64,000 bases of DNA from Tepidibacillus_B infernus (GTDB lineage: Bacteria; Bacillota; Bacilli; Tepidibacillales; Tepidibacillaceae). The stretch's first letter is position 1, and every line of letters starts with the position of its first letter. The notes under the pieces were generated by a model, which made no database searches, was not told the DNA's origin, and was given only the letters and a program-made list of their open reading frames with translations. The stretch is from positions 186,001 to 250,000 of the forward strand of contig NZ_JBLWFI010000001.1 in the NCBI RefSeq assembly GCF_048898065.1, written 5' to 3'. The translations under genes and the position numbers were made by a program. Shown one piece after another: positions 26,382 to 35,449 of the stretch.

Positions 26382-27103
26382 TGATGGATGCAAATCAAAT
26401 TTTAAGTTTGGGACCTTTACAAATCCCCGTCAATTGGCTGATTTTGTTTGCGGGGTTACTTATTGCAGTTTTTATCACCGAAAAAATAGCTCGAAAAAGA
26501 AATTGGGAGAAGGAAAAATGGTCTGACTTACTATTGATTCTTTTTCTTTCCTTTTTGATCGTCTACAAATTCGGGTGGATTTTATTTGATTTAAAAAGAG
26601 TGATTCAAAACCCAGGGATCATTATCTGGACATCTGGTTCAACCGCTAGTCTATGGCTGGCATTTATTTTATCAGCACTCGTTTTAATTTATAAAATAAA
26701 AAAGGAACGTTATCCCATTTATGATTTTTTTGAACTAAGTTGGCTTACATTAACGATTACATTGTTTCTTTATTACCTTTTCATTATGGATTATGGAAAA
26801 GTGACTAGCTTTATTTTTGGAGTTTCATTGGAAGGTGAATCAAGCTACCTATACCATCCTGTAAACTGGTATAAGGCCTTTTGGCTTGGACTTTTATTAA
26901 TCATTCGTTTTGGAATTTGGTCTAAATTAGATGAAAACCATTTAATGCTACTATACGTTGCTTTTGGTATGGGGCTTCTAATTATTTCTATCTTTGATGT
27001 CTCTATGCAACTATATTTTGGCTTAACAGTGGAACAATGGTTTTTCTTAATCATCGCCTTAATTGGCGGAATAGGTTTGCTAAGAAAAAAACGTAATGAG
27101 TGA
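26381..27103 (+). CDS. Polytopic membrane protein paired with the ResA-like protein
   Basis: 240 residues with about seven hydrophobic helices and a basic C-terminus (RKKRNE). Its layout, including the N-terminal GPLQIPVNWL segment, recalls the prolipoprotein diacylglyceryl transferase fold, but the catalytic Lgt signature is not visible to me, so I do not assign that activity. The start overlaps the stop of the ResA-like gene by one base, and a terminator follows its end. It may supply reducing equivalents to, or act together with, the thioredoxin-like partner (inference from pairing). Confidence 0.55.
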   Translation: MMDANQILSLGPLQIPVNWLILFAGLLIAVFITEKIARKRNWEKEKWSDLLLILFLSFLIVYKFGWILFDLKRVIQNPGIIIWTSGSTASLWLAFILSALVLIYKIKKERYPIYDFFELSWLTLTITLFLYYLFIMDYGKVTSFIFGVSLEGESSYLYHPVNWYKAFWLGLLLIIRFGIWSKLDENHLMLLYVAFGMGLLIISIFDVSMQLYFGLTVEQWFFLIIALIGGIGLLRKKRNE

Positions 27104-27131
27104 AAGAAAAAAACATAATGGTAAATAAGAT

Positions 27132-27157
27132 AAAGCCCGCTGTATAAAACGGGCTTT
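27132..27157 (+). terminator. Rho-independent terminator
   Basis: AAAGCCCG (27132-27139) and CGGGCTTT (27150-27157) form the stem, followed by ATCTCATT. It ends the second two-component operon and may also serve the convergent DUF1657 gene. Confidence 0.75.
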
Positions 27158-27189
27158 ATCTCATTAAGCATTCCCCTATGGGGTTTTCT

Positions 27190-27396
27190 TTACTGTTGTT
27201 TATATTGTGGCTCTTCAGTTGATACATAATTTAGACGAGCTTGTAGTGCAGAGATTGTATTATCCATATTCTGAGCCAACTGGTTAAACATTTGTTTTGC
27301 TTGTTGATCTTGTGTTTCTAGTGCAAATGTTTTTAGACTTGCGGAAACACTTTGAGCACTTGCAATGGCTTGTTGTAATTGAGTTCCAATGGTCAT
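27190..27396 (-). CDS. DUF1657 domain protein
   Basis: A 68-residue helical protein, MTIGTQLQQAIASAQSVSAS onward, which matches the DUF1657 family of spore-forming Firmicutes. It is cytoplasmic, with no signal or membrane segment. The ATG at 27396 is preceded by GAGGTGA at suitable spacing; the GTG nine bases upstream overlaps that site. In many genomes DUF1657 genes lie with sporulation membrane genes (spoVA-type, DUF421), suggesting a sporulation role, but the molecular function is unknown. Confidence 0.8.
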   Translation of the reverse strand: MTIGTQLQQAIASAQSVSASLKTFALETQDQQAKQMFNQLAQNMDNTISALQARLNYVSTEEPQYKQQ

Positions 27397-27470
27397 TCTA
27401 ATCACCTCACTTTCCCACAGTGAATAGAATGTCCCAAATTCTTATTTCATATGATGTAAATTTTTGTAAT

Positions 27471-27824
27471 TTAGTCTCGATCTTTGCCAGTAAATTTGGC
27501 CTTGATAGGAACAAACAAATCGATAATTCCAATGACTAGTGCTGCGATTAAAGCACCCAGAATCGTAACTCGAACGCCTGGAATAAAGAACTGGGTAAGA
27601 TAAATGACTAAAGCACTAACCAGAAATCCAACGACTCCTCGACTATAAGGTGAAACATCTTTACCGAAGAATGCTTCAATCACCCAACCTAATACTGCGA
27701 TCACTAAAGCAGCTAATAAGGCATTCCAAAACCCATTAACAGCAAAGTTAGGGACAAGGAAGCCAACAAACATCAAAACAAATGCAGCAACAACAAAACG
27801 GACAATGTGTCTTAAAATTGTCAT
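27471..27824 (-). CDS. YvlD-like 4-TM membrane protein (phage holin family IV fold)
   Basis: A 117-residue protein with four hydrophobic helices and a short basic tail (KAKFTGKDRD). The pattern FWNALLAALVIAVLGWVIEAF and ILGALIAALVIGIIDLFVP places it in the PF04020 family (YvlD and relatives). Despite the holin name, chromosomal members are not phage lysis proteins and their role is unknown. It is transcribed alone on the minus strand, with an AGGTAATGA-type site before its ATG. Confidence 0.75.
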   Translation of the reverse strand: MTILRHIVRFVVAAFVLMFVGFLVPNFAVNGFWNALLAALVIAVLGWVIEAFFGKDVSPYSRGVVGFLVSALVIYLTQFFIPGVRVTILGALIAALVIGIIDLFVPIKAKFTGKDRD

Positions 27825-27967
27825 GATTCATTACCTCCATATTCCATATAGAAAAAATTTTATCTCTTATTATCATTTCCATTTCACATGATTTTATAAC
27901 CTACAATGGTATAATAACTTGTATATGATATTATAAATTTTTTAAATTGCTGAAGGAGGACATATTT

Positions 27968-30319
27968 GTGGATATCCGGGGATTAAGAACATTAGAATTC
28001 CCTAAAGTGATAGAGATGTTAATAAAAAAAGCTTCAACGACCATGGGAAAGGAATGGGCCGAAGGACTAACACCTAATAACGATTTTCAGATGGTTGAAG
28101 TTGCTCAACAAGAGACAAAGGAAGCAATGGATGCCATTCGGCTAAAGGGTGGAATTTCTTTTGGCGGTGTTAGAGATATTCGCGTTTCGATTAGAAGAGC
28201 AAAAATTGGTGGAGATCTAACAACTGAACAATTATTAGAAGTAGCTAGTACGGTTTATGCAGGGAGAAAAATAAAACGTTTCATCTCCAAATTAACAGAA
28301 GATACTTCTCTTCCGATTCTCCTCTCTCATTCAGAACAAATCACTGAATTAGGCTTTCTTGAAGATAAAATTAACGCTTGTATCAACGAGTATGGAGAAG
28401 TTGTAGATTCGGCTAGTCCTGAGTTAAGAACAATAAGGCAACAAATTCGAATGTTTGAGGGTAGGGTAAAGGAAAAATTAGAACAGATTTTACGTAATGC
28501 TAGTTATCAAAAAATGCTTCAAGAAAATATTGTAACGATTCGCAATTCCCGTTATGTCATTCCCGTAAAACAAGAATATCGCTCTGTTTTTGGTGGGATC
28601 GTACATGACCAGTCTGCTTCAGGAGCTACACTCTTTATTGAGCCTGAAGTTGTTGTCCAAATTAACAACCAATTAAAAGAACAGCTATTAAAAGAAGAAA
28701 AAGAGATCGAACGGATTCTAAAAATGTTAAGTGATGAAGTTCGCAATGTAGCAGATTCCTTGGAAATCAATATTCTGCATCTTGGTCAGCTTGACTTTAT
28801 TCAGGCAAAAGCTGAGCTTGCAAAAGAAATGAAGGCCATCCAACCTAAATTAAACCAAAATGGTTTTCTCAACTTTAAAAAAGCAAGACATCCATTGATC
28901 CCAGCAGATCAAGTGGTCCCAATCGATGTACAGTTAGGTAAGGATTACCGAGCGATTGTCATTACCGGGCCGAATACGGGTGGAAAAACGGTTACATTAA
29001 AAACCATTGGCTTATTAACTTTAATGGCGATGTCTGGGCTACACATCCCTGCAGAAGAGGGAAGTGAAATTGCAGTATTTTCTTCTGTATTTGCTGATAT
29101 TGGCGATGAGCAAAGTATTGAGCAAAGTTTGAGTACCTTTTCAGGGCATTTAACCAATATCATTAAAATTCTAAACCATATGGATAAAGGAAGCCTCATT
29201 TTACTTGATGAATTAGGTGCAGGAACAGATCCAACAGAAGGTGCCGCTTTAGCGATTGCTATTCTTGAAAAAATCCGTAGCATCAATGCTAGGGTGGTGG
29301 CAACAACCCATTATAGTGAATTAAAAGCATATGCATACAACTCTAAAGATGTGATGAATGCTAGCGTGGAATTTGATGTACAGACCTTAAGGCCAACCTA
29401 TCGACTACTCATTGGTGTTCCTGGTCGAAGTAATGCTTTTGCGATTGCAAAACGACTAGGATTATCTGAAGAGATTATCGACTTTGCAAAAGGACAAATC
29501 AGTGAGGATAATCTCCAAGTTGAATCAATGATTGCATCGCTTGAGGTGAATAAAAAAACGGCTGAGCTTGAGCGATTGGAAGCTGAAAAATTAAGAATAG
29601 AAGTAGAAGAACTACGGCTTAAATTAGATAAACAGGTTGAAAGACTTGAGGAAGAAAGGATGAAGCTTTTACAAAAAGCTAAACATGATGCAGAAGAAAT
29701 AGTGAAAAAGGCTAGAAGAGAAGCAGATGAAGTGATTTTTGAATTAAGGAAAATGGCTAAAGAAGAACAAGCAGGAATCAAAGAACATCGCCTGATTGAT
29801 ATGAAAAAACGCTTAGAAGAAACGATACCAGAAGTAAAAAAATCGAAAATGATTAAGACGAATAAAAATCAAATCATTGAACCAGGTGATGAAGTAAAAG
29901 TTCAAAGCTTTGGTCAAAAAGGAATCGTAGTAGAAAAAATAGATGAAAATGAATATCTGGTACAAATTGGAATCTTAAAAATGAAAATAAACAAATCAGA
30001 CCTTGTTCTTATCACAGAAAAAAGTAAAGAAAGTAAAGAAGTGGTGATGACAGGGATTAAAAGAAATACTGATTTTGTTAAGCCGGAGCTGGATTTACGG
30101 GGAAGCACGGTAGAAGATGCCATCATGGAGATTGATCGTTATCTAGATGAGGCGTTTATCGCTGGATATGGCCAAGTATCCATTATTCATGGGAAAGGTA
30201 CCGGTGCATTAAGAACAGGAATTCAAGATTTTTTGCGAAAGCATCCCCATGTAAAACAAACGAGAATGGGTCAATTTGGTGAAGGTGGATCAGGCGTAAC
30301 CGTAGTGGAATTAAAGTAA
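27968..30319 (+). CDS. mutS2: Endonuclease MutS2
   Basis: A 783-residue MutS-like ATPase. It has the MutS core without the mismatch-reading domain, Walker A GPNTGGKT at 334-341, Walker B LILLDELGAGTDPTEGAA near 413-430, a long coiled coil (about 515-625), a KOW-like segment and a C-terminal Smr domain (LDLRGSTVEDA from about 707, HGKGTGALR). MutS2 acts on branched DNA and, in Bacillus subtilis, on collided ribosomes. GTG 27968 is the best start because GAAGGAGG (27952-27959) precedes it by 8 bases; an upstream TTG (27947) would put that site inside the gene. It is followed by a DUF350 gene, the same neighbour as in Bacillus. Confidence 0.93.
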   Translation: MDIRGLRTLEFPKVIEMLIKKASTTMGKEWAEGLTPNNDFQMVEVAQQETKEAMDAIRLKGGISFGGVRDIRVSIRRAKIGGDLTTEQLLEVASTVYAGRKIKRFISKLTEDTSLPILLSHSEQITELGFLEDKINACINEYGEVVDSASPELRTIRQQIRMFEGRVKEKLEQILRNASYQKMLQENIVTIRNSRYVIPVKQEYRSVFGGIVHDQSASGATLFIEPEVVVQINNQLKEQLLKEEKEIERILKMLSDEVRNVADSLEINILHLGQLDFIQAKAELAKEMKAIQPKLNQNGFLNFKKARHPLIPADQVVPIDVQLGKDYRAIVITGPNTGGKTVTLKTIGLLTLMAMSGLHIPAEEGSEIAVFSSVFADIGDEQSIEQSLSTFSGHLTNIIKILNHMDKGSLILLDELGAGTDPTEGAALAIAILEKIRSINARVVATTHYSELKAYAYNSKDVMNASVEFDVQTLRPTYRLLIGVPGRSNAFAIAKRLGLSEEIIDFAKGQISEDNLQVESMIASLEVNKKTAELERLEAEKLRIEVEELRLKLDKQVERLEEERMKLLQKAKHDAEEIVKKARREADEVIFELRKMAKEEQAGIKEHRLIDMKKRLEETIPEVKKSKMIKTNKNQIIEPGDEVKVQSFGQKGIVVEKIDENEYLVQIGILKMKINKSDLVLITEKSKESKEVVMTGIKRNTDFVKPELDLRGSTVEDAIMEIDRYLDEAFIAGYGQVSIIHGKGTGALRTGIQDFLRKHPHVKQTRMGQFGEGGSGVTVVELK

Positions 30320-30371
30320 ATTTGAATGAAAGCATACTCTGTAGAAAAATAAAAAGGAAGAGGTGTTTGAT

Positions 30372-30605
30372 TTGTCAGTTTGGGAGAATATGTACGTATT
30401 AACTGCTGCTTATTTTATTCTAGCAGTCGTCTCCATTATCATCTTTTTAGCCATCTTTGAAGTAGTTACCAAATATGATGATTGGCAAGAAATAAAAAAT
30501 GGGAATCTATCTGTAGCGATGGCAATAGGAGGGAAAATTGTAGCTATTGCGATTATTCTTGCGTTTTCTATTTATCATAATGATTCCCTTTGGGGAGCCT
30601 GTTGA
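30372..30605 (+). CDS. DUF350 membrane protein (YshE-like)
   Basis: A 77-residue protein with two hydrophobic helices and the DUF350 motif KNGNLSVAMAIGGKIVAIAII between them. In Bacillus subtilis the relative YshE lies next to mutS2, the same order as here. Function unknown. I prefer TTG 30372 because GGAAGAGG (30356-30363) sits 8 bases before it; GTG 30363 overlaps that site. A terminator follows. Confidence 0.8.
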   Translation: MSVWENMYVLTAAYFILAVVSIIIFLAIFEVVTKYDDWQEIKNGNLSVAMAIGGKIVAIAIILAFSIYHNDSLWGAC

Positions 30606-30617
30606 TATTCGTTTAAA

Positions 30618-30654
30618 AAACATTGTTGGTACGTTTAACCAGCAATGTTTTTTT
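30618..30654 (+). terminator. Rho-independent terminator
   Basis: AAACATTGTTGGT (30618-30630) and ACCAGCAATGTTT (30638-30650) form a 13-pair stem with one wobble, then TTTT. Confidence 0.85.
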
Positions 30655-30691
30655 GTGCTTTTGGGAATAGTAATAGGAGGATTTTTATGGA

Positions 30692-31897
30692 GTGATGTCA
30701 TTGTTAAATAAAGATGCAAAGTTACTACTTTTAGTCAGCACCTTATTTACCATTGCTGTGGCTTTATCCAATACTTTCGTGAATGTATATCTGTGGAAAA
30801 TAGTAAAAAATTATTTTGTCATTGGCTGGTTTAACTTTTTTCATTTTACTGGGATGATGATTACCTTCATTCTTGCAGGGAAAATGGCAAAAACCATGGA
30901 TCGAATTTTCTTGTTACGATTGGGTGTTGGCATGTTATCGGTCTTTTTTCTAGTGGTGCTTCTATTAGGAGATAAAGCGGCCAATCATTATATCCTTGTA
31001 GGACTCTTGATCGGAATCGGCCAAGGATTCTATTGGTTTTCTTTTAACCTTCTATATTTTGAAATTACTGATCCTGATAACAGGGATATTTTTAATGGAA
31101 TGAATGGACTATTTACTTCTGTTGGTGGTATGATTGCCCCATTTCTTTCTGGTTGGTTTTTATCCCACCAAAAGGGTGTTACAGGCTATAAAACCATTTT
31201 TTTTATCTCTCTTTTAGTTTTTTTATTAGCGGTAATCGTTAGTTTCTTTTTTTATAAAAGAAAATCGATTGGTCAGTACCGATTAAAACAAGTCATCAAG
31301 CAAACCCTACATCAAAAAGCTTGGAGCCATGTCTTTTTGGCGATGATGGCACAGGGTGGTCGAGAAGGTGTAATTACCTTTCTGATTGGTTTATTGGTTT
31401 ATATCTATACGAAAAATGAGTTTTCTTTAGGTACCTATTCAATGGTCATTTCAGGAGTATCACTGGTTACTTATTTTTTGGTTGGAAAATGGTTAAAAAA
31501 AACATGGAGGAATCATTCAATGCTGATTGGTTCAATCATGATGTCTGTGGCTGTGATACCTATGTTTTTAGATACAAATTATACCACGCTTTTAATTTAT
31601 GGAATTGGTACAAGTATTTTTGCCCCTTTATATTTTATCCCGCTAACATCGGTTGTTTTTGATTTAATTGGAATAAATGAAGATTCGGCTAATCTAAGGG
31701 ATGAGTATATCGTAATTAGAGAAATTGGGCTTAACCTAGGTAGAATGTTTAGTGTTTTGATATTTATTTTTTTAATAGCAACAGTGGGTGAAAAGAGTTT
31801 GCGTTTCCTTCTATTAGTAACGGGTAGCTTACCTATTTTAACATGGTTTTTTATGAAAACGTTGGCAGTGAAGGGGTATGAGCTTGAAGGAGAGTGA
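30692..31897 (+). CDS. Major facilitator superfamily transporter (YqgE-like)
   Basis: A 401-residue protein with about 12 hydrophobic helices. The N-terminal part (LSNTFVNVYLWKIVKNYFVIGWFNF) and LAGKMAKTMDRI loop resemble Bacillus YqgE. Substrate unknown. AGGAGG at 30675-30680 lies 11 bases before GTG 30692 and 14 before an ATG at 30695, so the start is slightly uncertain. The next gene (spoVAF-like) starts 6 bases after its stop, so the two are probably co-transcribed. Confidence 0.8.
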   Translation: MMSLLNKDAKLLLLVSTLFTIAVALSNTFVNVYLWKIVKNYFVIGWFNFFHFTGMMITFILAGKMAKTMDRIFLLRLGVGMLSVFFLVVLLLGDKAANHYILVGLLIGIGQGFYWFSFNLLYFEITDPDNRDIFNGMNGLFTSVGGMIAPFLSGWFLSHQKGVTGYKTIFFISLLVFLLAVIVSFFFYKRKSIGQYRLKQVIKQTLHQKAWSHVFLAMMAQGGREGVITFLIGLLVYIYTKNEFSLGTYSMVISGVSLVTYFLVGKWLKKTWRNHSMLIGSIMMSVAVIPMFLDTNYTTLLIYGIGTSIFAPLYFIPLTSVVFDLIGINEDSANLRDEYIVIREIGLNLGRMFSVLIFIFLIATVGEKSLRFLLLVTGSLPILTWFFMKTLAVKGYELEGE

Positions 31898-31903
31898 AAA
31901 TAC

Positions 31904-33382
31904 GTGGCAGTTAACCAATTGGAAGGGAAAAAATTAACGAAGCATCTAGATGAAAATGTAAAGTTAATCAATGAAATCCTTGGAGTTGGAAAAAGCTTCG
32001 ATGTCATTCATCGAGAACTTCATTATGCTGGCTTAGATTTTGCTCTATACTTTGTCGATGGCTTTGCCAAGGATGACATTATGAACCGAATCATGCAATA
32101 TTTAGGTAAACTTGAACACGAAAAACTCGTTCCTAATACCGTGAAAAAATTATTAGAACAACATATTGGTTATTTAGAAGTTGAATTAACAGATGATGTG
32201 AAAAAAATTGTAACTCAGGTTTTATCTGGGCCGTTAGCTTTACTAGTTGAAGGAGAAGAAAAAGCCATTTTAATAGATGCTAGAACATATCCTGCAAGAG
32301 GACCAGAAGAACCAGATATTGAACGAGTGGTAAGAGGATCGAGAGATGGTTTTGTGGAAACGTTAATTTTCAATACAGCATTGACCAGAAGGCGATTACG
32401 AGATCCCTCTTTAAGAATGGAATATATGCAAATAGGAGAACGTTCAAAAACGGATATGGCAATTGCTTACTTAGAAGATGTGGCCAATCCAGATTTAGTA
32501 GAACTGATTAAAGAAAAGCTTTCTAACATTGAGATCGACGGTCTTCCTATGGCAGAAAAAACCTTAGAAGAATATTTGTTTAAAAATCATTGGAATCCCT
32601 ACCCTATGGTGAGATATACAGAAAGACCTGACGTAGCTACAGTTCATTTATTAGAAGGGCATGTCTTGATTTATGTCGATACATCGCCAAGTGTCATGAT
32701 TACTCCAACTACTCTATTCCATCATGTGCAACATGCAGAAGAGTATCGACAAAAGCCGATTTTGGGTGCTTATTTAAGATGGGTTCGTTTTTTTGCAATG
32801 GTCGTTTCTGTGTTTTTGTTACCTTTATGGTACCTAGTGGTTAATAATCCTTCTCTTTTACCAAAAGAATTACAATTTATTGAACCAAATAAGGTTGGGG
32901 AAATTTCAATTTTCTGGCAGTTTATGATTGCCGAATTGGGACTAGATATTTTAAGAATGGCAGCCGTACATACCCCTTCAGCGTTGGCAACGGCGATGGG
33001 CTTAATTGCAGCAATCGTGATTGGGCAAATGGCTGTTGATGTAGGACTCTTTACAAAAGAAGTGATCCTTTATATATCAATTGCAGGAATCGGAACCTTT
33101 GCAACACCAAGTTATGAATTGAGTTTGGCGAACCGGGTCGTCCGAATTGGTTTGTTGATCATCATTTATTTATTTGGAACTGTTGGTTTCATTATTGGTA
33201 TCGTACTATGGTTCCTTTTATTAGTTTTTTCCAAGTCTCTAGATACACCTTATCTTTGGCCACTTATTCCCTTTAATGGAAAGGCATTATTAGATGTGTT
33301 AGTTCGCTCACCCATGCCTTATAAAAATAAAAGGCCAAAGATATTGTCACCCGATGATCCTGATCGAAGCCCAGGAACTTAA
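31904..33382 (+). CDS. SpoVAF-like protein (GerA spore germination family)
   Basis: 492 residues of the GerA/SpoVAF family, near the length of Bacillus SpoVAF. A soluble N-terminal domain (about 1-290, with YFVDGFAKDDIMNRIMQYL, ILIDARTYPARGPEEPD and VRGSRDGFVETLIFNTALTRRRLRD) is followed by about five membrane helices (about 295-465) and a basic Pro-rich tail. SpoVAF associates with the FigP channel and germinant receptors in the inner spore membrane and boosts germination ion release. Normally the gene is in the spoVA operon; here it follows an MFS gene and precedes trxA. Its presence argues for an endospore former. Confidence 0.85.
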   Translation: MAVNQLEGKKLTKHLDENVKLINEILGVGKSFDVIHRELHYAGLDFALYFVDGFAKDDIMNRIMQYLGKLEHEKLVPNTVKKLLEQHIGYLEVELTDDVKKIVTQVLSGPLALLVEGEEKAILIDARTYPARGPEEPDIERVVRGSRDGFVETLIFNTALTRRRLRDPSLRMEYMQIGERSKTDMAIAYLEDVANPDLVELIKEKLSNIEIDGLPMAEKTLEEYLFKNHWNPYPMVRYTERPDVATVHLLEGHVLIYVDTSPSVMITPTTLFHHVQHAEEYRQKPILGAYLRWVRFFAMVVSVFLLPLWYLVVNNPSLLPKELQFIEPNKVGEISIFWQFMIAELGLDILRMAAVHTPSALATAMGLIAAIVIGQMAVDVGLFTKEVILYISIAGIGTFATPSYELSLANRVVRIGLLIIIYLFGTVGFIIGIVLWFLLLVFSKSLDTPYLWPLIPFNGKALLDVLVRSPMPYKNKRPKILSPDDPDRSPGT

Positions 33383-33501
33383 GTATTAGTTTCTTCTTTG
33401 ATTTTTTGGGTATTGGATATTTTGGTTCTGACATGATATACTGTATACTGTATCTCATTATTAGAAGATTTCTTTTTTGAGGAAGAAGGAGGATTTTTAA
33501 A

Positions 33502-33819
33502 ATGGCAATTGTTCATGTAACTGATCAATCTTTTGCAACTGATGTAGAAAGCACAGGCATAGTGCTTGTAGATTTCTGGGCACCATGGTGTGGCCCATGT
33601 AAAATGATCGCACCTGTATTAGAAGAAATTGATCAGGAAATTGGAAATAAGCTTACCATTGCGAAATTAAATGTTGATGATAACCCATCCTCTGCTGCAA
33701 AATATGGCATTATGGGAATCCCAACATTATTGTTATTCCAAAATGGTAAACCAGTAGAAAAAATTGTAGGTTTTCAACCAAAAGAACAATTAATGGCAAC
33801 CATTAGCAAACATTTATAA
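33502..33819 (+). CDS. trxA: Thioredoxin
   Basis: A 105-residue cytoplasmic thioredoxin with the WCGPC active site (residues 29-33, in DFWAPWCGPCKM), the cis-Pro segment GIPTLLLF and the usual C-terminal helix. It reduces protein disulfides and is recycled by thioredoxin reductase. GGAGG at 33489-33493 precedes ATG 33502. TATACT boxes at 33437 and 33444 with TTGGAT/TTGGTT upstream could form its own promoter. A strong terminator follows. Confidence 0.95.
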   Translation: MAIVHVTDQSFATDVESTGIVLVDFWAPWCGPCKMIAPVLEEIDQEIGNKLTIAKLNVDDNPSSAAKYGIMGIPTLLLFQNGKPVEKIVGFQPKEQLMATISKHL

Positions 33820-33835
33820 TAGCTAAAATATGTAG

Positions 33836-33861
33836 AACCCCCTAAATTTTTAGGGGGTTTT
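33836..33861. terminator. Bidirectional terminator of trxA and the YesN-type gene
   Basis: AACCCCCTAAA (33836-33846) pairs with TTTAGGGGGTT (33848-33858) and is followed by TTTT on the plus strand. It overlaps the last codons of the minus-strand response regulator gene. Confidence 0.8.
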
Positions 33862-35449
33862 TGATTATTTTGCTTTTTCTATAATCGTTTGGCGTAAACC
33901 CTGTATATTTTTTAAAAACCTTACTGAAATATTTTTCATCCTGGTAACCAACCAGACTGGCAATTTCACGGATAGGTAGATTGGAGTAGGTGAGTAATTC
34001 TTTTGCTTTGTCCATTCGAATCTTTACCATATAATCAGTGATATTCTCATTGTATTCTTGTTTAAATTTGCGGGAAATATATTCACGGCTAAGAAAAAAA
34101 CGTTCTGAAATATGGTGAAGTTTAATATCTGTTTGGTAATTATTTTCTAGAAACTGTTTGATTTCATAGATGATATTACTTTCTTTTTTCACCTTTTCTT
34201 TATGATAAACAGAAAATAATGCAATAAACTGTTTGCGTTTTTCTTCCTTGAATTTTTCTATAGCTATACTTCCGCGCTCATCCCAAAAAATAATTCTTTC
34301 ATCCCGAAAGTCACTTGACTTTATCTCGATTTCATCTAACCATTGGTTCTTAAGGATTTGATATTCTCTCTCCCAAATTTCTAATTGTTCCAAAGATAGA
34401 TGTTGGTTGGTTTCTAATGTCGTAAATATTTCATTTAAAATATCTAACATGTGTTTTTCATTGCCGCTATACATTGCAAGACCGATTTCTTTAGAATAAT
34501 CAAGAAGGTGTATGATTTTTCCGGCAGATACATCATTCTCATTGAAAATGGGCAGCATCCCGTTTATGCGGATTAGATTCACTTTGTTTAAAACATGTAA
34601 TGCAGCTTTATAGGATCGGTGTAAATTGGAGAATTCAACACTGGTCCCCATAGCGAAGATACATGATAATTTTAAAGTATCCAATACGGCTCGATATATT
34701 TTTTTGATGACATCTTCAAAACGGTCTAAATTCTTCCATACCAGCAGAATAATTTCACTTTCTTTATTTAGATTGCGAAAGGCAATTCCTATATCATTTT
34801 TCCGTAAGTATTCATTAAAAATATTAAGCAGAGAAAAATAAAACAAATCCATATTTCCGTGATATTTTTCTTTAGCACGGGTATTCAGGTAAACAATCAC
34901 TGCTTGGCATTCCGTTTGGCTGTCAAGTTTAAATTCCTCATTTACTTTTTTATACATATAAGAATGATTAGAAGAAGATTCTCCAAGCAGGTGAGTAAAT
35001 AAATGATCCAAATAGATATGTTTTGCTTCATTTAAATCCATGCTGTTTTTAAGTTTAATCTTACGTTCATGTTCATCTTGATGCCAATCATTTACAGCAT
35101 TCCCTAAGGTTTGATTTAATATTTTTTCGTCAATCGGCTTTAAAATATAATCATAACTGCTGTAGTGAATCGCGGTTCGCATCAATTGATAATCATCAAA
35201 TCCGCTGATCACAATAATCTTGCTCTTAAAGCCTTGCTCTTGAATCCATTGCAAAAGAGCAACCCCATCTTTTTTTGGCATCATCATATCGGTAATAATA
35301 ATCTCAGGACGATGCTTTATAATGAGCTCCATGGCTTCTTCTCCGTCACCGGCTTCAAATATACTGTCAATTCCAAGCTGCTTCCATCTGGCTAATAATT
35401 GAACTGCTTCGCGTACATGTGCTTCATCATCAATAATTATGGCTTTCAA
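33842..35449 (-). CDS. YesN-type response regulator (receiver + AraC DNA-binding domain)
   Basis: A 535-residue regulator. The receiver domain (1-120) has IIIDDE and the phospho-acceptor Asp in IIITDMMMPKKDG (about 55), with LKPID. A long helical linker of about 290 residues follows, then an AraC-type domain with two helix-turn-helix units (about 425-530; FFLSREYISRKFKQEYNENITDY and IREIASLVGYQDEKYFSKVFKKYTGFTP). Such regulators pair with YesM-type kinases and control sugar ABC importers. It overlaps the kinase gene by four bases. Likely targets are the minus-strand importer genes and the divergent glucanase of this locus. Repeated TTTTCCAC boxes at 42397-42424 and 44201-44262 are candidate sites. 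Confidence 0.9.
   Translation of the reverse strand: MKAIIIDDEAHVREAVQLLARWKQLGIDSIFEAGDGEEAMELIIKHRPEIIITDMMMPKKDGVALLQWIQEQGFKSKIIVISGFDDYQLMRTAIHYSSYDYILKPIDEKILNQTLGNAVNDWHQDEHERKIKLKNSMDLNEAKHIYLDHLFTHLLGESSSNHSYMYKKVNEEFKLDSQTECQAVIVYLNTRAKEKYHGNMDLFYFSLLNIFNEYLRKNDIGIAFRNLNKESEIILLVWKNLDRFEDVIKKIYRAVLDTLKLSCIFAMGTSVEFSNLHRSYKAALHVLNKVNLIRINGMLPIFNENDVSAGKIIHLLDYSKEIGLAMYSGNEKHMLDILNEIFTTLETNQHLSLEQLEIWEREYQILKNQWLDEIEIKSSDFRDERIIFWDERGSIAIEKFKEEKRKQFIALFSVYHKEKVKKESNIIYEIKQFLENNYQTDIKLHHISERFFLSREYISRKFKQEYNENITDYMVKIRMDKAKELLTYSNLPIREIASLVGYQDEKYFSKVFKKYTGFTPNDYRKSKIIKNPLKI

Noticed and set aside
27471..27824. Prophage remnant because of a holin-family hit
   Set aside because: PF04020 proteins are common chromosomal genes and no other phage gene is nearby.
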